Below, one piece after another: positions 42,095 through 51,700 of a DNA stretch of 64,000 nucleotides. Under the pieces are notes generated by a model. The model was not told the origin of the DNA. It did not search any database and was given only the letters and a program-made list of their open reading frames with translations. Position numbers and translations under genes: made by a program. The DNA comes from Spirilliplanes yamanashiensis. GTDB taxonomy: Bacteria; Actinomycetota; Actinomycetes; Mycobacteriales; Micromonosporaceae. Position 1 is the first letter of the stretch; the number at the start of each line of letters is the position of its first letter. The DNA is taken from the NCBI RefSeq assembly GCF_016863475.1, contig NZ_BOOY01000027.1:62001-126000 (forward strand). Reading direction: 5' to 3'.

Positions 42095-42545
42095 GGCTTC
42101 TCCCTGGTGTGCCGGACGATGCCCCCACACCGTGTCGGCCGGGCGTCCCGGTCCGCGCGGGGCAGCCGTCCCGGCCGGCCGGGAATCCGCCGGGACCGGG
42201 CAGTGACCAAGATCCCTCCGTCGCTTTTCTGGCCCCCCTTCAACCATTCGCCCGGGGCAATGATCCGGCTGACCTGCGGCGACGCGGCAATGCCGCCGAA
42301 ATGGCGTGGCGCGCCGGGCGCCGGACATCTCCCCGTCACCGGGCCGCAATTTCACCGCGCCCGATGACTGCCTAATGTGTACGGTGCATCGCGCCCGGTG
42401 ACGGGCGCGGTCGGGGGTGGGCGGTCGCCGGGACAGGGCGACCGGTCGCCGGGGAGCGCCGTATGGGGCGGCGGCCCGCCCGAGTGGTGCGGTGCGCCCC
42501 CGGCCGGGGACAGGCCGGAGCGGCGCGGGATGGGGAGATCGCTGC
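42095..42545. promoter_or_regulatory. Divergent control region, 451 bp, with dyads and direct repeats
   Basis: No convincing gene. Notable elements: a weak promoter candidate reading right (TTCACC, 16-bp gap, TAATGT at 42373-42378), and a hairpin GCGCCCG-GTGA-CGGGCGC at 42391-42408 in the leader. There is also a perfect 12-bp palindrome GCGACCGGTCGC at 42438-42449 and a direct repeat GGTCGCCGGG (42423-42432 and 42444-42453), separated by 21 bp start to start. The region from 42210 to 42385 is less GC-rich than its surroundings. This leader sits before the glycan synthase operon, so 5' UTR control is plausible. Confidence 0.5.
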
Positions 42546-43868
42546 ATGTCCGTCGTCATCGTCGTGTTGTCCGTGCTCGTCGGGGGCATCGCCACCGTCA
42601 CCCTGTGGTGGACGGTGCACGCCTGGCGCACCCCCGAGACGCTGGCGGGCACCCGGTTCGCGGAGCCCGACCGGCACCACGAGCTGTCGTTCTCGCTGCT
42701 GCTGCCCGCCCGGCACGAGGAGGGCGTGCTCGCCCACACCGTCACCCGCATGCTGGAGTCGACCCACACCGAGTACGAGATCGTCGTCATCGTCGGCCAC
42801 GACGACCCGGGCACCTCGGCGGTCGCCGAGCGGCTGGCCCGGCAGCGCCCCGACCGGGTGCGGGTCGTCGTCGACCACCACCCGGTGAAGAACAAGCCGC
42901 GGGCGCTGAACACCGCGCTGCCCACCTGCCGCGGGCAGATCGTCGGCGTCTTCGACGCCGAGGACGTGGTGCACCCGGAATTGCTGCACCACGTCGACCA
43001 CGCATTCTCGACCACCGGCGCGGACGTGGTCCAGGGCGGCGTCCAGCTGATCAATTACCATTCCAGCTGGTACAGCCTGCGCAATTGCCTGGAGTACTTC
43101 TTCTATTTCCGCAGCAGGCTGCACCTGCACGCCGAGAAGGGCTTCATCCCGCTCGGCGGCAACACCGTCTTCGTGCGCACCGACGTGCTGCGCGCCGCCG
43201 GCGGCTGGGACGGCGACTGCCTCGCCGAGGACTGCGACCTGGGCGTGCGCCTGAGCAGCCGGGGCAAGAAGGTCGTCGTCGCGTACGACTCGATGATCGT
43301 CACCCGGGAGGAGACGCCCGACTCGCTCGGCGCGCTCGTCAAGCAGCGCACCCGGTGGAACCAGGGCTTCCTGCAGGTGCTCGCGAAGGGCGACTGGAAG
43401 CAGCTGCCGACCGTGTGGGGCCGGGCGCTGGCGCTGTACACGCTGTCCGGGCCGTTCCTGCAGGCGTTCAGCGGGGTCGTCACGCCGCTCGGCCTGGTGC
43501 TGGCGCTGACGTTCGACCTGCCCGCCGCGGTCGCGCTGGTCACCTTCCTGCCGTTCATCCCCACCCTGGCGACGCTGCTGTTCGAGCTGGTCGGCCTGCA
43601 CGACTTCGGCGTGCAGTACGGGCTGCGCATCAAGCTGCGGCACTACGTGCTGCTCGCCGTCGGCGCGCCCGTCTACACGCTGGTGCTGTCGTACGCGGCG
43701 GTGCGCGCGGTGGTGCGCCACCTGCGCGGCCGCAACGACTGGGAGCTCACCCGGCACATCGGCGCGCACCTGGGCGACGCCGCCGTGCCCGCAGCGGCCG
43801 TTGTGCCCGCCGTCGGGCGCGCCGCCGTCGTGCCCGCGCCGCGCGATAGCACGGAGGTCGCCGCGTGA
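42546..43868 (+). CDS. Cellulose-synthase-like glycosyltransferase family 2, processive
   Basis: 440 residues. One N-terminal membrane helix (VVIVVLSVLVGGIATVTLWW), then the GT2 catalytic domain with VFDAEDVVH (D-x-D), LAEDCDLGVRL (catalytic Asp region) and QRTRWNQGF (QxxRW, binds the growing chain). About three C-terminal helices follow. That is the CesA/BcsA/CslA architecture without a PilZ domain, so c-di-GMP control through PilZ is not expected. Shorter than Streptomyces CslA. GTG start of the next gene overlaps its stop (GTGA). Beta-glucan or other hexose polymer; sugar not determinable. Confidence 0.86.
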   Translation: MSVVIVVLSVLVGGIATVTLWWTVHAWRTPETLAGTRFAEPDRHHELSFSLLLPARHEEGVLAHTVTRMLESTHTEYEIVVIVGHDDPGTSAVAERLARQRPDRVRVVVDHHPVKNKPRALNTALPTCRGQIVGVFDAEDVVHPELLHHVDHAFSTTGADVVQGGVQLINYHSSWYSLRNCLEYFFYFRSRLHLHAEKGFIPLGGNTVFVRTDVLRAAGGWDGDCLAEDCDLGVRLSSRGKKVVVAYDSMIVTREETPDSLGALVKQRTRWNQGFLQVLAKGDWKQLPTVWGRALALYTLSGPFLQAFSGVVTPLGLVLALTFDLPAAVALVTFLPFIPTLATLLFELVGLHDFGVQYGLRIKLRHYVLLAVGAPVYTLVLSYAAVRAVVRHLRGRNDWELTRHIGAHLGDAAVPAAAVVPAVGRAAVVPAPRDSTEVAA

Positions 43869-45655
43869 CCGCGACGGACGAGACCGTGGTGCTGCGCACC
43901 CCCGCCGCCGACGAGACGGCCGTGCTGACCGCCCCGGCCGCGGCCGACACCGCCGTGCTGCGCGCGCCCGGGCCCGACGAGACGGTCGTGCTGCGCACGC
44001 CCGGGCCGGACGAGACCGTCGTGCTGCGCGTCGCGCAGACGCCCGCCCCGGCGGTGCGCCGGCCGGTGGGGGAGCGGCTGCTGCTCGCCGGGCTGCTCGC
44101 CGTCGTCGCCCTCGTGCAGGGCTGGAACATCCTCGACTACCCGCAGGTCAGCGACGACGAGGGCACCTACCTCGCGCAGGGCTGGGCCGTCGCCACCGGC
44201 AACGGCCTCGCCCACTACACCTACTGGTACGACCACCCGCCGTTCGCGTGGATGCAGCTCGCCGCGCTGCGCTGGATCCCGGCGGCGCTGCTGCCCGGCG
44301 AGCTGGCCGTCGCCTCGGCCCGGTTCGTCATGCTGCTGGTCGCCGTGCTCAGCGCGGCGCTGCTGTTCGTGCTGGCCCGCCGGCACGGCCTGCGCCCGTG
44401 GACGGCCGCCCTCGCCGTCGTGCTGTTCGCGCTGTCGCCGCTGGCCGTCACCATGCAGCGGCAGATCTACCTGGACAACTTCGCGGTGCTGTGGATGCTG
44501 GCGGCGTTCGTGCTGGCCCGCTCGCCGCAGCGCAACCTGTGGCACCACGCCGCCGCGGGCATCTGCGCGGCGCTGGCGGTGCTGTCGAAGGAGACCATCG
44601 CCATCGTGCTGCCGGCGCTGCTCGTCGCGCTGTGGCAGGGCAGCCACCGCAGCACCCGCAAGTTCACGCTCACCGCGTTCTTCTGCACGGTCGTCCCGCT
44701 GATCGCGCTGTACCCGCTGTACGCGCTGCTCAACGGCGAGCTGTTCCCGGGCGACGACCACGTGTCGCTGCTCGGCGCGCTGCTGTTCCAGGTGGCGGAC
44801 CGGGCCGGCACCGGCAGCTTCCTCGACCCGGCCGACGGCGCGTACCAGCTGCTGCACTCGTGGCTGTACCACGACCCGGTCATCGTGCTCGCCGGCGCGG
44901 CGGCCGTGCTGGTGGCGCTGGCCAGCCGCCGCCTGCGGGCCCCCGCGGTGGCCGGGGTCATCCTCATCGCGATGGCGCTGCGCCCCGGCGGCTACCTGCC
45001 CGCCATGTACGTCATCCAGGCGCTGCCGTTCTTCGCGCTGTGCCTCGCCGGGCTCGCCGGCCTGGCCGCCGCGTGGGCCGGCGGGCGGCGCCGCCCGCCG
45101 CTGGAGCGGCCGTGGTGGCTGCGGCTGAGCCCGCCGTCGCGGCTGCGGCTGCGCCTCGGCGCGCCCGCGTGGCTGTCCGCCGCCGTCGACCGGGTGGCGG
45201 CCCGGCCGTGGTCGCGCCGCCTGGCCGAGACGGCCGTCGTCGTGCTGGCCGTCGCGGCGGCCGCGCCGTGGTGGGCCGACGGGCACGTCCGCGCCGCCAC
45301 CGCGTCCGCCAACGACGGCTACGCCGACGCCGTCGCCTGGATCGAGCGGGAGATCCCGGACCGGGCGAACACCCGGATCCTCGTCGACGACGCGATCTGG
45401 GTCGACCTCGTCGAGGCGGGCTTCACCCCCGGCACCGGGGTCATCTGGTTCTACAAGGCTGACCTCGACCCGGCCGTCACGTCGACGCTGCCCAACGGCT
45501 GGCGCGACGTCGACTGGGTCGTCACCAGCCCCATCGTGCGACAGGAGGAGGGCACGTTGCCCACAGTGGACGCGGCCGTGGCGAACTCGGTCCCCCGGGC
45601 GGTCTTCGGCGCCGGGGACGACCGCATCGAGGTGCGCCGGGTGACGGCCCCGTGA
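43865..45655 (+). CDS. GT39/PMT-like integral membrane glycosyltransferase with N-terminal repeats
   Basis: 596 residues. The cytosolic N-terminus (residues 5-59) is five 11-residue DETVVLRTP-type repeats. Then about ten helices. QVSDDEGTYLAQGWAVATG matches the DDE-type catalytic loop of GT39 (protein mannosyltransferase) family members, and YWYDHPPFAWMQLAALRW is the next periplasmic loop. C-terminal extracytoplasmic region 460-596. Transfers sugar from polyprenyl phosphate to a protein or glycan. Coupled on both sides by GTGA overlaps between the GT2 synthase and the copper oxidase, so the three proteins probably act in one envelope complex. Confidence 0.8.
   Translation: MTATDETVVLRTPAADETAVLTAPAAADTAVLRAPGPDETVVLRTPGPDETVVLRVAQTPAPAVRRPVGERLLLAGLLAVVALVQGWNILDYPQVSDDEGTYLAQGWAVATGNGLAHYTYWYDHPPFAWMQLAALRWIPAALLPGELAVASARFVMLLVAVLSAALLFVLARRHGLRPWTAALAVVLFALSPLAVTMQRQIYLDNFAVLWMLAAFVLARSPQRNLWHHAAAGICAALAVLSKETIAIVLPALLVALWQGSHRSTRKFTLTAFFCTVVPLIALYPLYALLNGELFPGDDHVSLLGALLFQVADRAGTGSFLDPADGAYQLLHSWLYHDPVIVLAGAAAVLVALASRRLRAPAVAGVILIAMALRPGGYLPAMYVIQALPFFALCLAGLAGLAAAWAGGRRRPPLERPWWLRLSPPSRLRLRLGAPAWLSAAVDRVAARPWSRRLAETAVVVLAVAAAAPWWADGHVRAATASANDGYADAVAWIEREIPDRANTRILVDDAIWVDLVEAGFTPGTGVIWFYKADLDPAVTSTLPNGWRDVDWVVTSPIVRQEEGTLPTVDAAVANSVPRAVFGAGDDRIEVRRVTAP
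43877..44041 (+). repeat. Five tandem 33-bp coding repeats (11 residues each)
   Basis: Encodes five copies of consensus D-E-T-V-V-L-R-T-P-x-x at residues 5-15, 16-26, 27-37, 38-48 and 49-59 of the GT39-like protein. Each keeps one Thr (7, 18, 29, 40, 51) with acidic residues before it and Leu three residues after. The third is most diverged (ADTAVLRAP). Confidence 0.85.
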
Positions 45656-48093
45656 GCCGCCCCGGCCGCTGGGCCCTCGGCTCGCCCGCCCGCCCGCCGC
45701 GCCCCCGCGGCCACCGGCGGCCCGGCCGCGCGCGCCGCCGGCTGGCCCTCGCGCTGGCGTTCCTCGTCGTCGTGCCGCTCGGCCTGCTCGGCCAGCAGGC
45801 CGCGTTCGCCGCCGGCAACCTGCTCGACAACCCCGGCCTGGAGATCCTCGACGGCGACCTGCCGCGCTGCTGGGCCGCCCGCGGCTGGGGCGACAACACC
45901 GGCAGCACCGAGGTGGTCGGCGACGCGTACACCGGCCGGCACGCCGTGCGGGTGACGCTCACCGCCCGCACCGACGGCGACCGCAAGCTCATCGCCGTCG
46001 AGAACGCCGACTGCGCCCCCGCCGTGACGCCGGGCCGCCAGTACGACCTGTCCGTCCGGTACCGCTCCAGCACGCCCGACGCGGCGGTCACCGTGTTCCG
46101 GCACGACACCGCCACCGGCTGGCAGTACTGGACCGACCTGATGACGGTGCCGGTCAGCGGCGACTGGGCGGCGCTGGAGGTGCGCACCCCCGAGGTGCCG
46201 CCGGGCACCGACCGGATCAGCTGGGGCGTGTCGGTGTACGGCGTCGGCTCGGTCACCACCGACGACTACGCCATGGTCGACGCCACCCCGGAGGAGCCCG
46301 AGCCGGTGTGCGCCGCCGGCGCCGCCTGCGTCGCCGGGTCGTGGGAGGTGCTGCCGTACCCGTCGCCCGTGCGCGGCGTGCACAGCGTGCTGCTGCACAA
46401 CGGCAAGGTGCTGCTCATCGCCGGCTCCGGCAACTCGCCGGAGATGTTCGAGGCGGGCGACTTCCGCAGCACCGTGTTCGACCCGGTGGCCGGCACCTTC
46501 ACCGACGTGCCCACCCCGGAGGACCTGTTCTGCGCCGGGCACGTGCAGCTCGCCGACGGCCGGGTGCTGGTGGTCAGCGGCAACAAGGGCTACCCCGACC
46601 CGCAGCAGGGCGCCGACTACCAGGGCCTGAAGGCGTCGTACATCTTCGACCCGGCCACCAACCGCTACACCCCGACCAACGACCCGCAGGACGGCCACTG
46701 GTACCCGTCGGCCACGATCCTCGGCAACGGCGACGTCATCAGCCTCGGCGGCCTCGGCGAGGACAGCCGCGGCACGGTCATCGCCGAGTACTTCGACGCG
46801 GCGCAGGAGCGCTGGCTCAGCCGGGCCGAGACGAAGCAGACGTGGTCGTTCTGGGGCCTGTACCCGGCGATGATCCTGCTGCAGGACGGGCGGCTGTTCT
46901 ACACCGGCAGCCACACGTTCGGCGACAACCTGCCCGGCGGCGGCGCGAAGCTGTACGACTACGAGACGCAGACGATCGTGGACGTGCCGGGCCTGCAGGA
47001 CAAGAACCAGCGCGACCAGTCGGCCAGCGTGCTGCTGCCGCCCGCGCAGGACCAGCGGGTGCTCACCATGGGCGGCGGCAACAACCAGAATGCCATCCCG
47101 GCCAACCGGCTCACCGACCTCATCGACCTGAAGGCGCCGCAGCCGCGCTACACGCCCGGGCCGCTGCTGCCGCAGGGCACCCGCACCGGCGGCGTCCCGC
47201 AGACCGGGGCCGAGGGCAAGATGTACGTCTCGGCGGTGATCCTGCCCGACGGCAAGGTGTTCGAGACCGGCGGCGCGGTGTTCAACCGGGCGGAACCGGT
47301 GTTCGAGGCGTCCATGTTCGACCCGGCCACCGACACCTACCAGGCGGGCATGGCCACCGACCCGGTGCCGCGCGGCTACCACTCGTCGTCGATCCTGCTG
47401 CCAGACGGGCGGGTGCTGTCCGTGGGCGACAACCCCGGCAACGGTTCGTTCGAGCTGCGGCTGTCGCTGTACTCGCCGCCGTACCTGCACCGGGGCGCCC
47501 GGCCGCGGATCACCGGCGTCGCCGCGCAGCAGTGGGCGTGGGGCGCGCCGCAGCGGGTCACGGTGGACCGCCCGGTCGCCCGGGCGCAGCTGATCCGGCC
47601 CGCCGCGGTGACCCACTCGTCCGACCCGAACCAGCGCTCGGTGGACCTGCCGCTGACCGTCGTGGACGACACCACCGTCGACCTGCACCTGACGGCCAAC
47701 CCGAACATCGCCCCGCCCGGCTGGTACATGCTCACCGTCACCGACGCGGCGGGCGTGCCGTCGGTGGCCCGCTGGGTGCAGGTGGGCGCGGTCACGCCGC
47801 GGGCGGCGCCGCGGGTGCACGACTTCGCCGCCACCCCGGGCGCGCGGGCGGCCGCGCGGGTGCCCGTGCCGAAGGGCGCGGCGGTGGCCGGCGGGTTCGA
47901 CGGCTGCGACCGCGACTACGGCGACCCGGGCCAGTGCGTGCCGCGCCGGCTGCCCGCCGAGGTCACCGACGCGTGCGCGTGGCTGCGCGAGCGCGACTAC
48001 CTGCCGCTCACCGTGCGCGGCCGCGACGCGCTGGGCCTCGACCGTGACCGGGACGGGCGGGCGTGCGCCCGCGGCGGTCCCCGGCGGCGCTGA
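45652..48093 (+). CDS. Copper-radical oxidase, GlxA/galactose-oxidase-like, secreted
   Basis: 813 residues. Arg-rich N-terminus then a hydrophobic segment (about 31-52, signal peptide or anchor). A carbohydrate-binding-like jelly-roll domain covers about 55-210, followed by a Kelch propeller and a DUF1929-type C-terminal domain. Expected copper-site residues by comparison with galactose oxidase are Cys294 (DLFCAGH) cross-linking Tyr351 (GHWYPSA), axial Tyr576 and His577 (RGYHSSS), and His655 (VTHSSDP). An excalibur-like calcium-binding tail DRDRDGRAC ends the protein. GTG overlaps the GT39 stop. GlxA in Streptomyces works with CslA on a hyphal-tip glycan, so a similar role is inferred. Confidence 0.85.
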   Translation: MSRPGRWALGSPARPPRPRGHRRPGRARRRLALALAFLVVVPLGLLGQQAAFAAGNLLDNPGLEILDGDLPRCWAARGWGDNTGSTEVVGDAYTGRHAVRVTLTARTDGDRKLIAVENADCAPAVTPGRQYDLSVRYRSSTPDAAVTVFRHDTATGWQYWTDLMTVPVSGDWAALEVRTPEVPPGTDRISWGVSVYGVGSVTTDDYAMVDATPEEPEPVCAAGAACVAGSWEVLPYPSPVRGVHSVLLHNGKVLLIAGSGNSPEMFEAGDFRSTVFDPVAGTFTDVPTPEDLFCAGHVQLADGRVLVVSGNKGYPDPQQGADYQGLKASYIFDPATNRYTPTNDPQDGHWYPSATILGNGDVISLGGLGEDSRGTVIAEYFDAAQERWLSRAETKQTWSFWGLYPAMILLQDGRLFYTGSHTFGDNLPGGGAKLYDYETQTIVDVPGLQDKNQRDQSASVLLPPAQDQRVLTMGGGNNQNAIPANRLTDLIDLKAPQPRYTPGPLLPQGTRTGGVPQTGAEGKMYVSAVILPDGKVFETGGAVFNRAEPVFEASMFDPATDTYQAGMATDPVPRGYHSSSILLPDGRVLSVGDNPGNGSFELRLSLYSPPYLHRGARPRITGVAAQQWAWGAPQRVTVDRPVARAQLIRPAAVTHSSDPNQRSVDLPLTVVDDTTVDLHLTANPNIAPPGWYMLTVTDAAGVPSVARWVQVGAVTPRAAPRVHDFAATPGARAAARVPVPKGAAVAGGFDGCDRDYGDPGQCVPRRLPAEVTDACAWLRERDYLPLTVRGRDALGLDRDRDGRACARGGPRRR

Positions 48094-48123
48094 ACCGGAC
48101 ACCGGGTGACAGGATTCGCATCG

Positions 48124-48705
48124 ATGAACTGGAAGGCAGTTTCCTGGCACACCCCGACCCTGTCGTGGCCCCGCGCGACCCCCGCCCGCCGCCTGCTCAT
48201 GGCGGCGCGGGGGCCGCGGCTGCCCGGGGAGGCCGCCGACGCCGAGCTGTGCCGCCTCGCGGCGGTGCACGCGGCGCGGCGCGCCGGCGGCAGGCTCGGT
48301 GACACCCTGGCGGTCGCGGAGAAGCTGCTCGCCGACCCGGCCGCCCACCCCGTCGTGCTGACGTTCCTGGAGAACCTGCAGCACCTCGTCTCGCACGACG
48401 ACGCCGCATTCACCGGCGAGCGCGGCGTCGTGGCGGGCCTCGGGCAGCGCTCCGCGGCGGCGTGGTCGGCGCTGCACGCGTACTGGCGCGCGGTCGAGGT
48501 GTGGTGCCGGCGCACCGGCGTCCCGCTGGACTCGGCGGCCGACCTGCTCGCGGTCCGCAACGACCGCATGCGCACCCTGCTGTGGACGACGAATCGCACC
48601 CTGCCGGCGGGCCGGCGCATCGGCCACTCGCACGCGGTGCGCTACGAGCGGGCGGGCGGCCCGCCGCTGGCGGGTCAGCCGCGGGCGGCGGCCGCGGGCG
48701 GCTGA
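48124..48705 (+). CDS. Hypothetical protein (193 aa), convergent with macro-KAP gene
   Basis: Not recognised. Largely helical: AELCRLAAVHAARRAGGRLGDTLAVAEKLLAD, HPVVLTFLENLQHLVSHDDAAF, SAAAWSALHAYWRAVEVWCRRTG, and a basic C-terminal GRRIGHSHAVRYERAGG. No signal peptide. ATG taken because an upstream GTG at 48106 lies in a spacer; weak AGGA upstream. Its last 31 bp overlap the convergent macro-KAP gene. It lies 30 bp after the copper oxidase gene, so may belong to that operon. Confidence 0.6.
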   Translation: MNWKAVSWHTPTLSWPRATPARRLLMAARGPRLPGEAADAELCRLAAVHAARRAGGRLGDTLAVAEKLLADPAAHPVVLTFLENLQHLVSHDDAAFTGERGVVAGLGQRSAAAWSALHAYWRAVEVWCRRTGVPLDSAADLLAVRNDRMRTLLWTTNRTLPAGRRIGHSHAVRYERAGGPPLAGQPRAAAAGG

Positions 48706-51700
48706 CCGGCCGCCGGCCCGGCCCGCCGGCCGGGCGGCGGCGCGGCGGCGGGCAGCAGCGAGCCGGGCAGCGGGAACGGCAGCAGGTTCACCGCGGGCGA
48801 CGAGCGCAGCTCGGTGAGCTGCCGCCAGGCCACGTACGGGTTGACGCCGAACGTCTGGCGGACCCGGGCGAGCTGGTCCAGGCACCCGCCGCCGGTGGCG
48901 CGCAGCGCGGCGCCCAGCCGGTCGGCGGCCGCGTCGGTGCCCACGTCGAACAGCTCCAGCAGCGTGCGGCAGTAGTAGAAGTAGCCGAGCAGCTCGACCG
49001 TGAGGCGGGACAGCTCCCGGCGCTGCGGCAGGTCCTGGGCGTCGGCGCCGAGCAGCGGGGGCAGCCGGTCGAACGGCTGCAGCCAGTGCGGGTCGCGGAA
49101 ACAGGGGCCCGCCCCGCGCAGGCCGGCGCCGTCGCAGGTGTCCAGGTCGCGCAGGCAGCGCAGCACCTCGGACACGTCGGGCTCGACGACGATGGGCCGG
49201 ATCGCCGAGCTGATCGCCGTGATCTTGCCGGCCAGGTCGCGGTGCACCACCTCCCGCGCGACGGCGGCCAGGTCGCGGGCGGCCCCGGCGCCCGCGGCCG
49301 GACCGGTCCCGCCGGCCGGGGCGAGCATCCGGTCGGCGGCGCGCAGCAGGTCGCGGGGCAGCCCGCCGGACTGGCAGTAGGCCAGGGACAGGAACGGCAG
49401 CGGCACGTCGATGACCCGCTTGTCCAGCATGGACAGCGCCTGGTGGTGGTCGAGCAGCGGGGCGCGCAGGATCTCGTCGAAGGCGCTGTCGAAGACGTCG
49501 CGGAACGGCAGCCCGCGCCGCTCGAAGCGGGCGATGGCGTCCTCCGACATCGACAGCAGGAAGCAGACGCCCCGGGCGTCGAGGATGCCCTTGATCTCGT
49601 TGAGGAACGCGCGCGCCTCCTCGGGAGACTCGATCTTGTCGAGTTCGTCGATCGTCACCAGGGCCGGGCCGCGCGCCGGGAGCAGGTGCTTGATGCCCTC
49701 GACGATGTCCGGCACGCCGAGCGGCAGCTCGGCCTCCGTGGTGCTGCCGGTCAGCGCCGCCTCCGCCGCCACCGGCAGCCACGGCCCGGCGGCGAGCTTG
49801 GCGGTGGTGGTCCAGCCGGACACCACCGACGTCTGGTAGCGCAGCCGGGCCAGGGCGCGGGCCGCCGTCCGGCTGTGCTCGTCCAGCGGCGGCGCGGCGG
49901 ACGTGCGGGCCTCGGCGGCGACGAGCCGGTGCCAGCGCACCCCGGTGGCGGCCGCGGCGCTGCCCGCGGCCGCGAGCAGCCCGCCCGCCACCAGCGGGAC
50001 GGTGAGCGCCGCCGCGCCCGGCACCAGCAGCAGCGCGGCCCCGCACAGCGCCGCGCCGAGCTGGGCGGTGGCCACGCCCGCGACGGTGCTGGCGTCCCGG
50101 CCGGCTGCGGCCAGCAGGGCGAGGCGGTCGGTGTCGGCGAGGCTCTCGTCGTCCTGCGGGGGCCGGCCCAGCAGCCACCGCCCGGCGCGCCGCGCGCTGT
50201 GCAGCAGCACGGACGTGCCGAGGGCGGCCACCAGCAGCGCCGTGCCGGCCGCCGCGGGCGCGGCGAGCACCCCGGCGCCGGCCAGCAGCGCCACCGCGCC
50301 GCACGCGGCGGCCGCCAGCAGCACCCGCACGGGGCCGGGCAGGCGCCAGCCCAGCCGCTTGCGGGCCAGCAGCAGGCCGTCCGCGCCGGCCGCGGCGGCG
50401 CGTTCGGCGTGCCGCTGCACCAGCAGCACGGCGAGCGCGGCCACCGCCCCGGCGAGCAGGACGGCCCCGGTGGTGCCCGGGCGGTGCGCGGCGGCGACGC
50501 CGGGCGCGGCCGTGGCGAGCACCACCACCCCGGTCACCAGCACCAGCAGCGGGGCCAGCACCATGCCGGCGAGCCCGGCGGCCCGCACGTGCGCGGCGCG
50601 CGGCGGCGGGGCGAGGGGTTCGGCGGGCGCCGACGGGTCGCGCCGGATGACGTCCTGGCACACCTTGCCGTACAGCCACAGCAGGAACTCGCGCGGCGCG
50701 TACCCGGTCGGCGCGGGCGCCTCGATGACCAGCCCGCCGCCGGTCCACTCGTGGGTGGCCATCGTCAGCAGGGTGCTCTTGCCGCAGCCGCGCGGACCGG
50801 CGACGCCGAGGCTGGCCCGGGTCTCCGCGGACGCCGCCGCCAGCACCGCGAGCAGGTCCCGGTGCGCGTCGGTGTGCACGATCTCGGTCAGCTCGGGCGG
50901 CCGGCGCAGGCCCCGGGTGTCGGCCGGCGGCAGCGGGCGGCGGTCGTGGGCGCGCAGCCCGTCGCGGCTGCGGTCGACGGCCTTGCGGGTCCGCCGGTTG
51001 ATCTCGGCGCGCAGCAGCGGCAGCAGCGCGTTGCGCACCACAGCCTGGCGGGCCTGGTCCTCGGTCACCGCGCGGCGCACTTGCAGGTCGCGCCAGCGCG
51101 GGCTGGCGTCGAGGCGGGCGCCGATCTCGGTGCTCAGGTCCGCCAGCAGCCGCTGGTCGCGGCCCTTCGTGCCAGGCAGGCCCGGCGCGGCCGGCCCGGC
51201 GCCGGACTGCAGCGCGCTGCGGTCCAGCTCCAGCATCTGCACGAGCTGGGCGCGCAGTTCCTCGGCCTCGGCGTCGAGGGCGCGCAGCGGCGCGAGCTCG
51301 CTGCCGCACGAGCGCCACAGCTCGTCGTCGTCGACGTCGACCAGCCGCCGCCGCTCGGCCTCCGGCATCCCGATCCGGTCCGCCTGGGCGACGACCGCGT
51401 CGTCGCGCACGGCCTCGTCGCGGGCGGCGGAGAACAGCTCGTGGTACGACCAGGCGTGCTCGACGGCGCGGGCCGACACCTCGTCGCGCACGATGAAGAC
51501 GAGCCACCGCGGCCCGGCGGGCAGGCGCCGCAGCGCGGTCAGCGCGGCCGGCAGCTCGGCCACCGCCACGTCCGCCGCCGCCAGCCCCACCACCCCCGCG
51601 CCGAGCAGCGGCAGGCCGAGCGCGTGCAGGTGGTGCCGCGCCGCGAGCCGCACGGCGGCCCCGGTCGAGCGGGCGACGGCGTCCAGGCTGGCCGTCGCGT

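Noticed and set aside
42109-42375. 88-codon plus-strand frame in the leader before the glycan operon
   Set aside because: Pro/Arg/Ala-rich translation with no domain, no ribosome site, and it runs across the apparent promoter region.
42391-42408. Hairpin with a GTGA loop considered as a cyclic-di-GMP or other riboswitch
   Set aside because: No conserved GEMM or other riboswitch core seen nearby; kept only as a leader hairpin.
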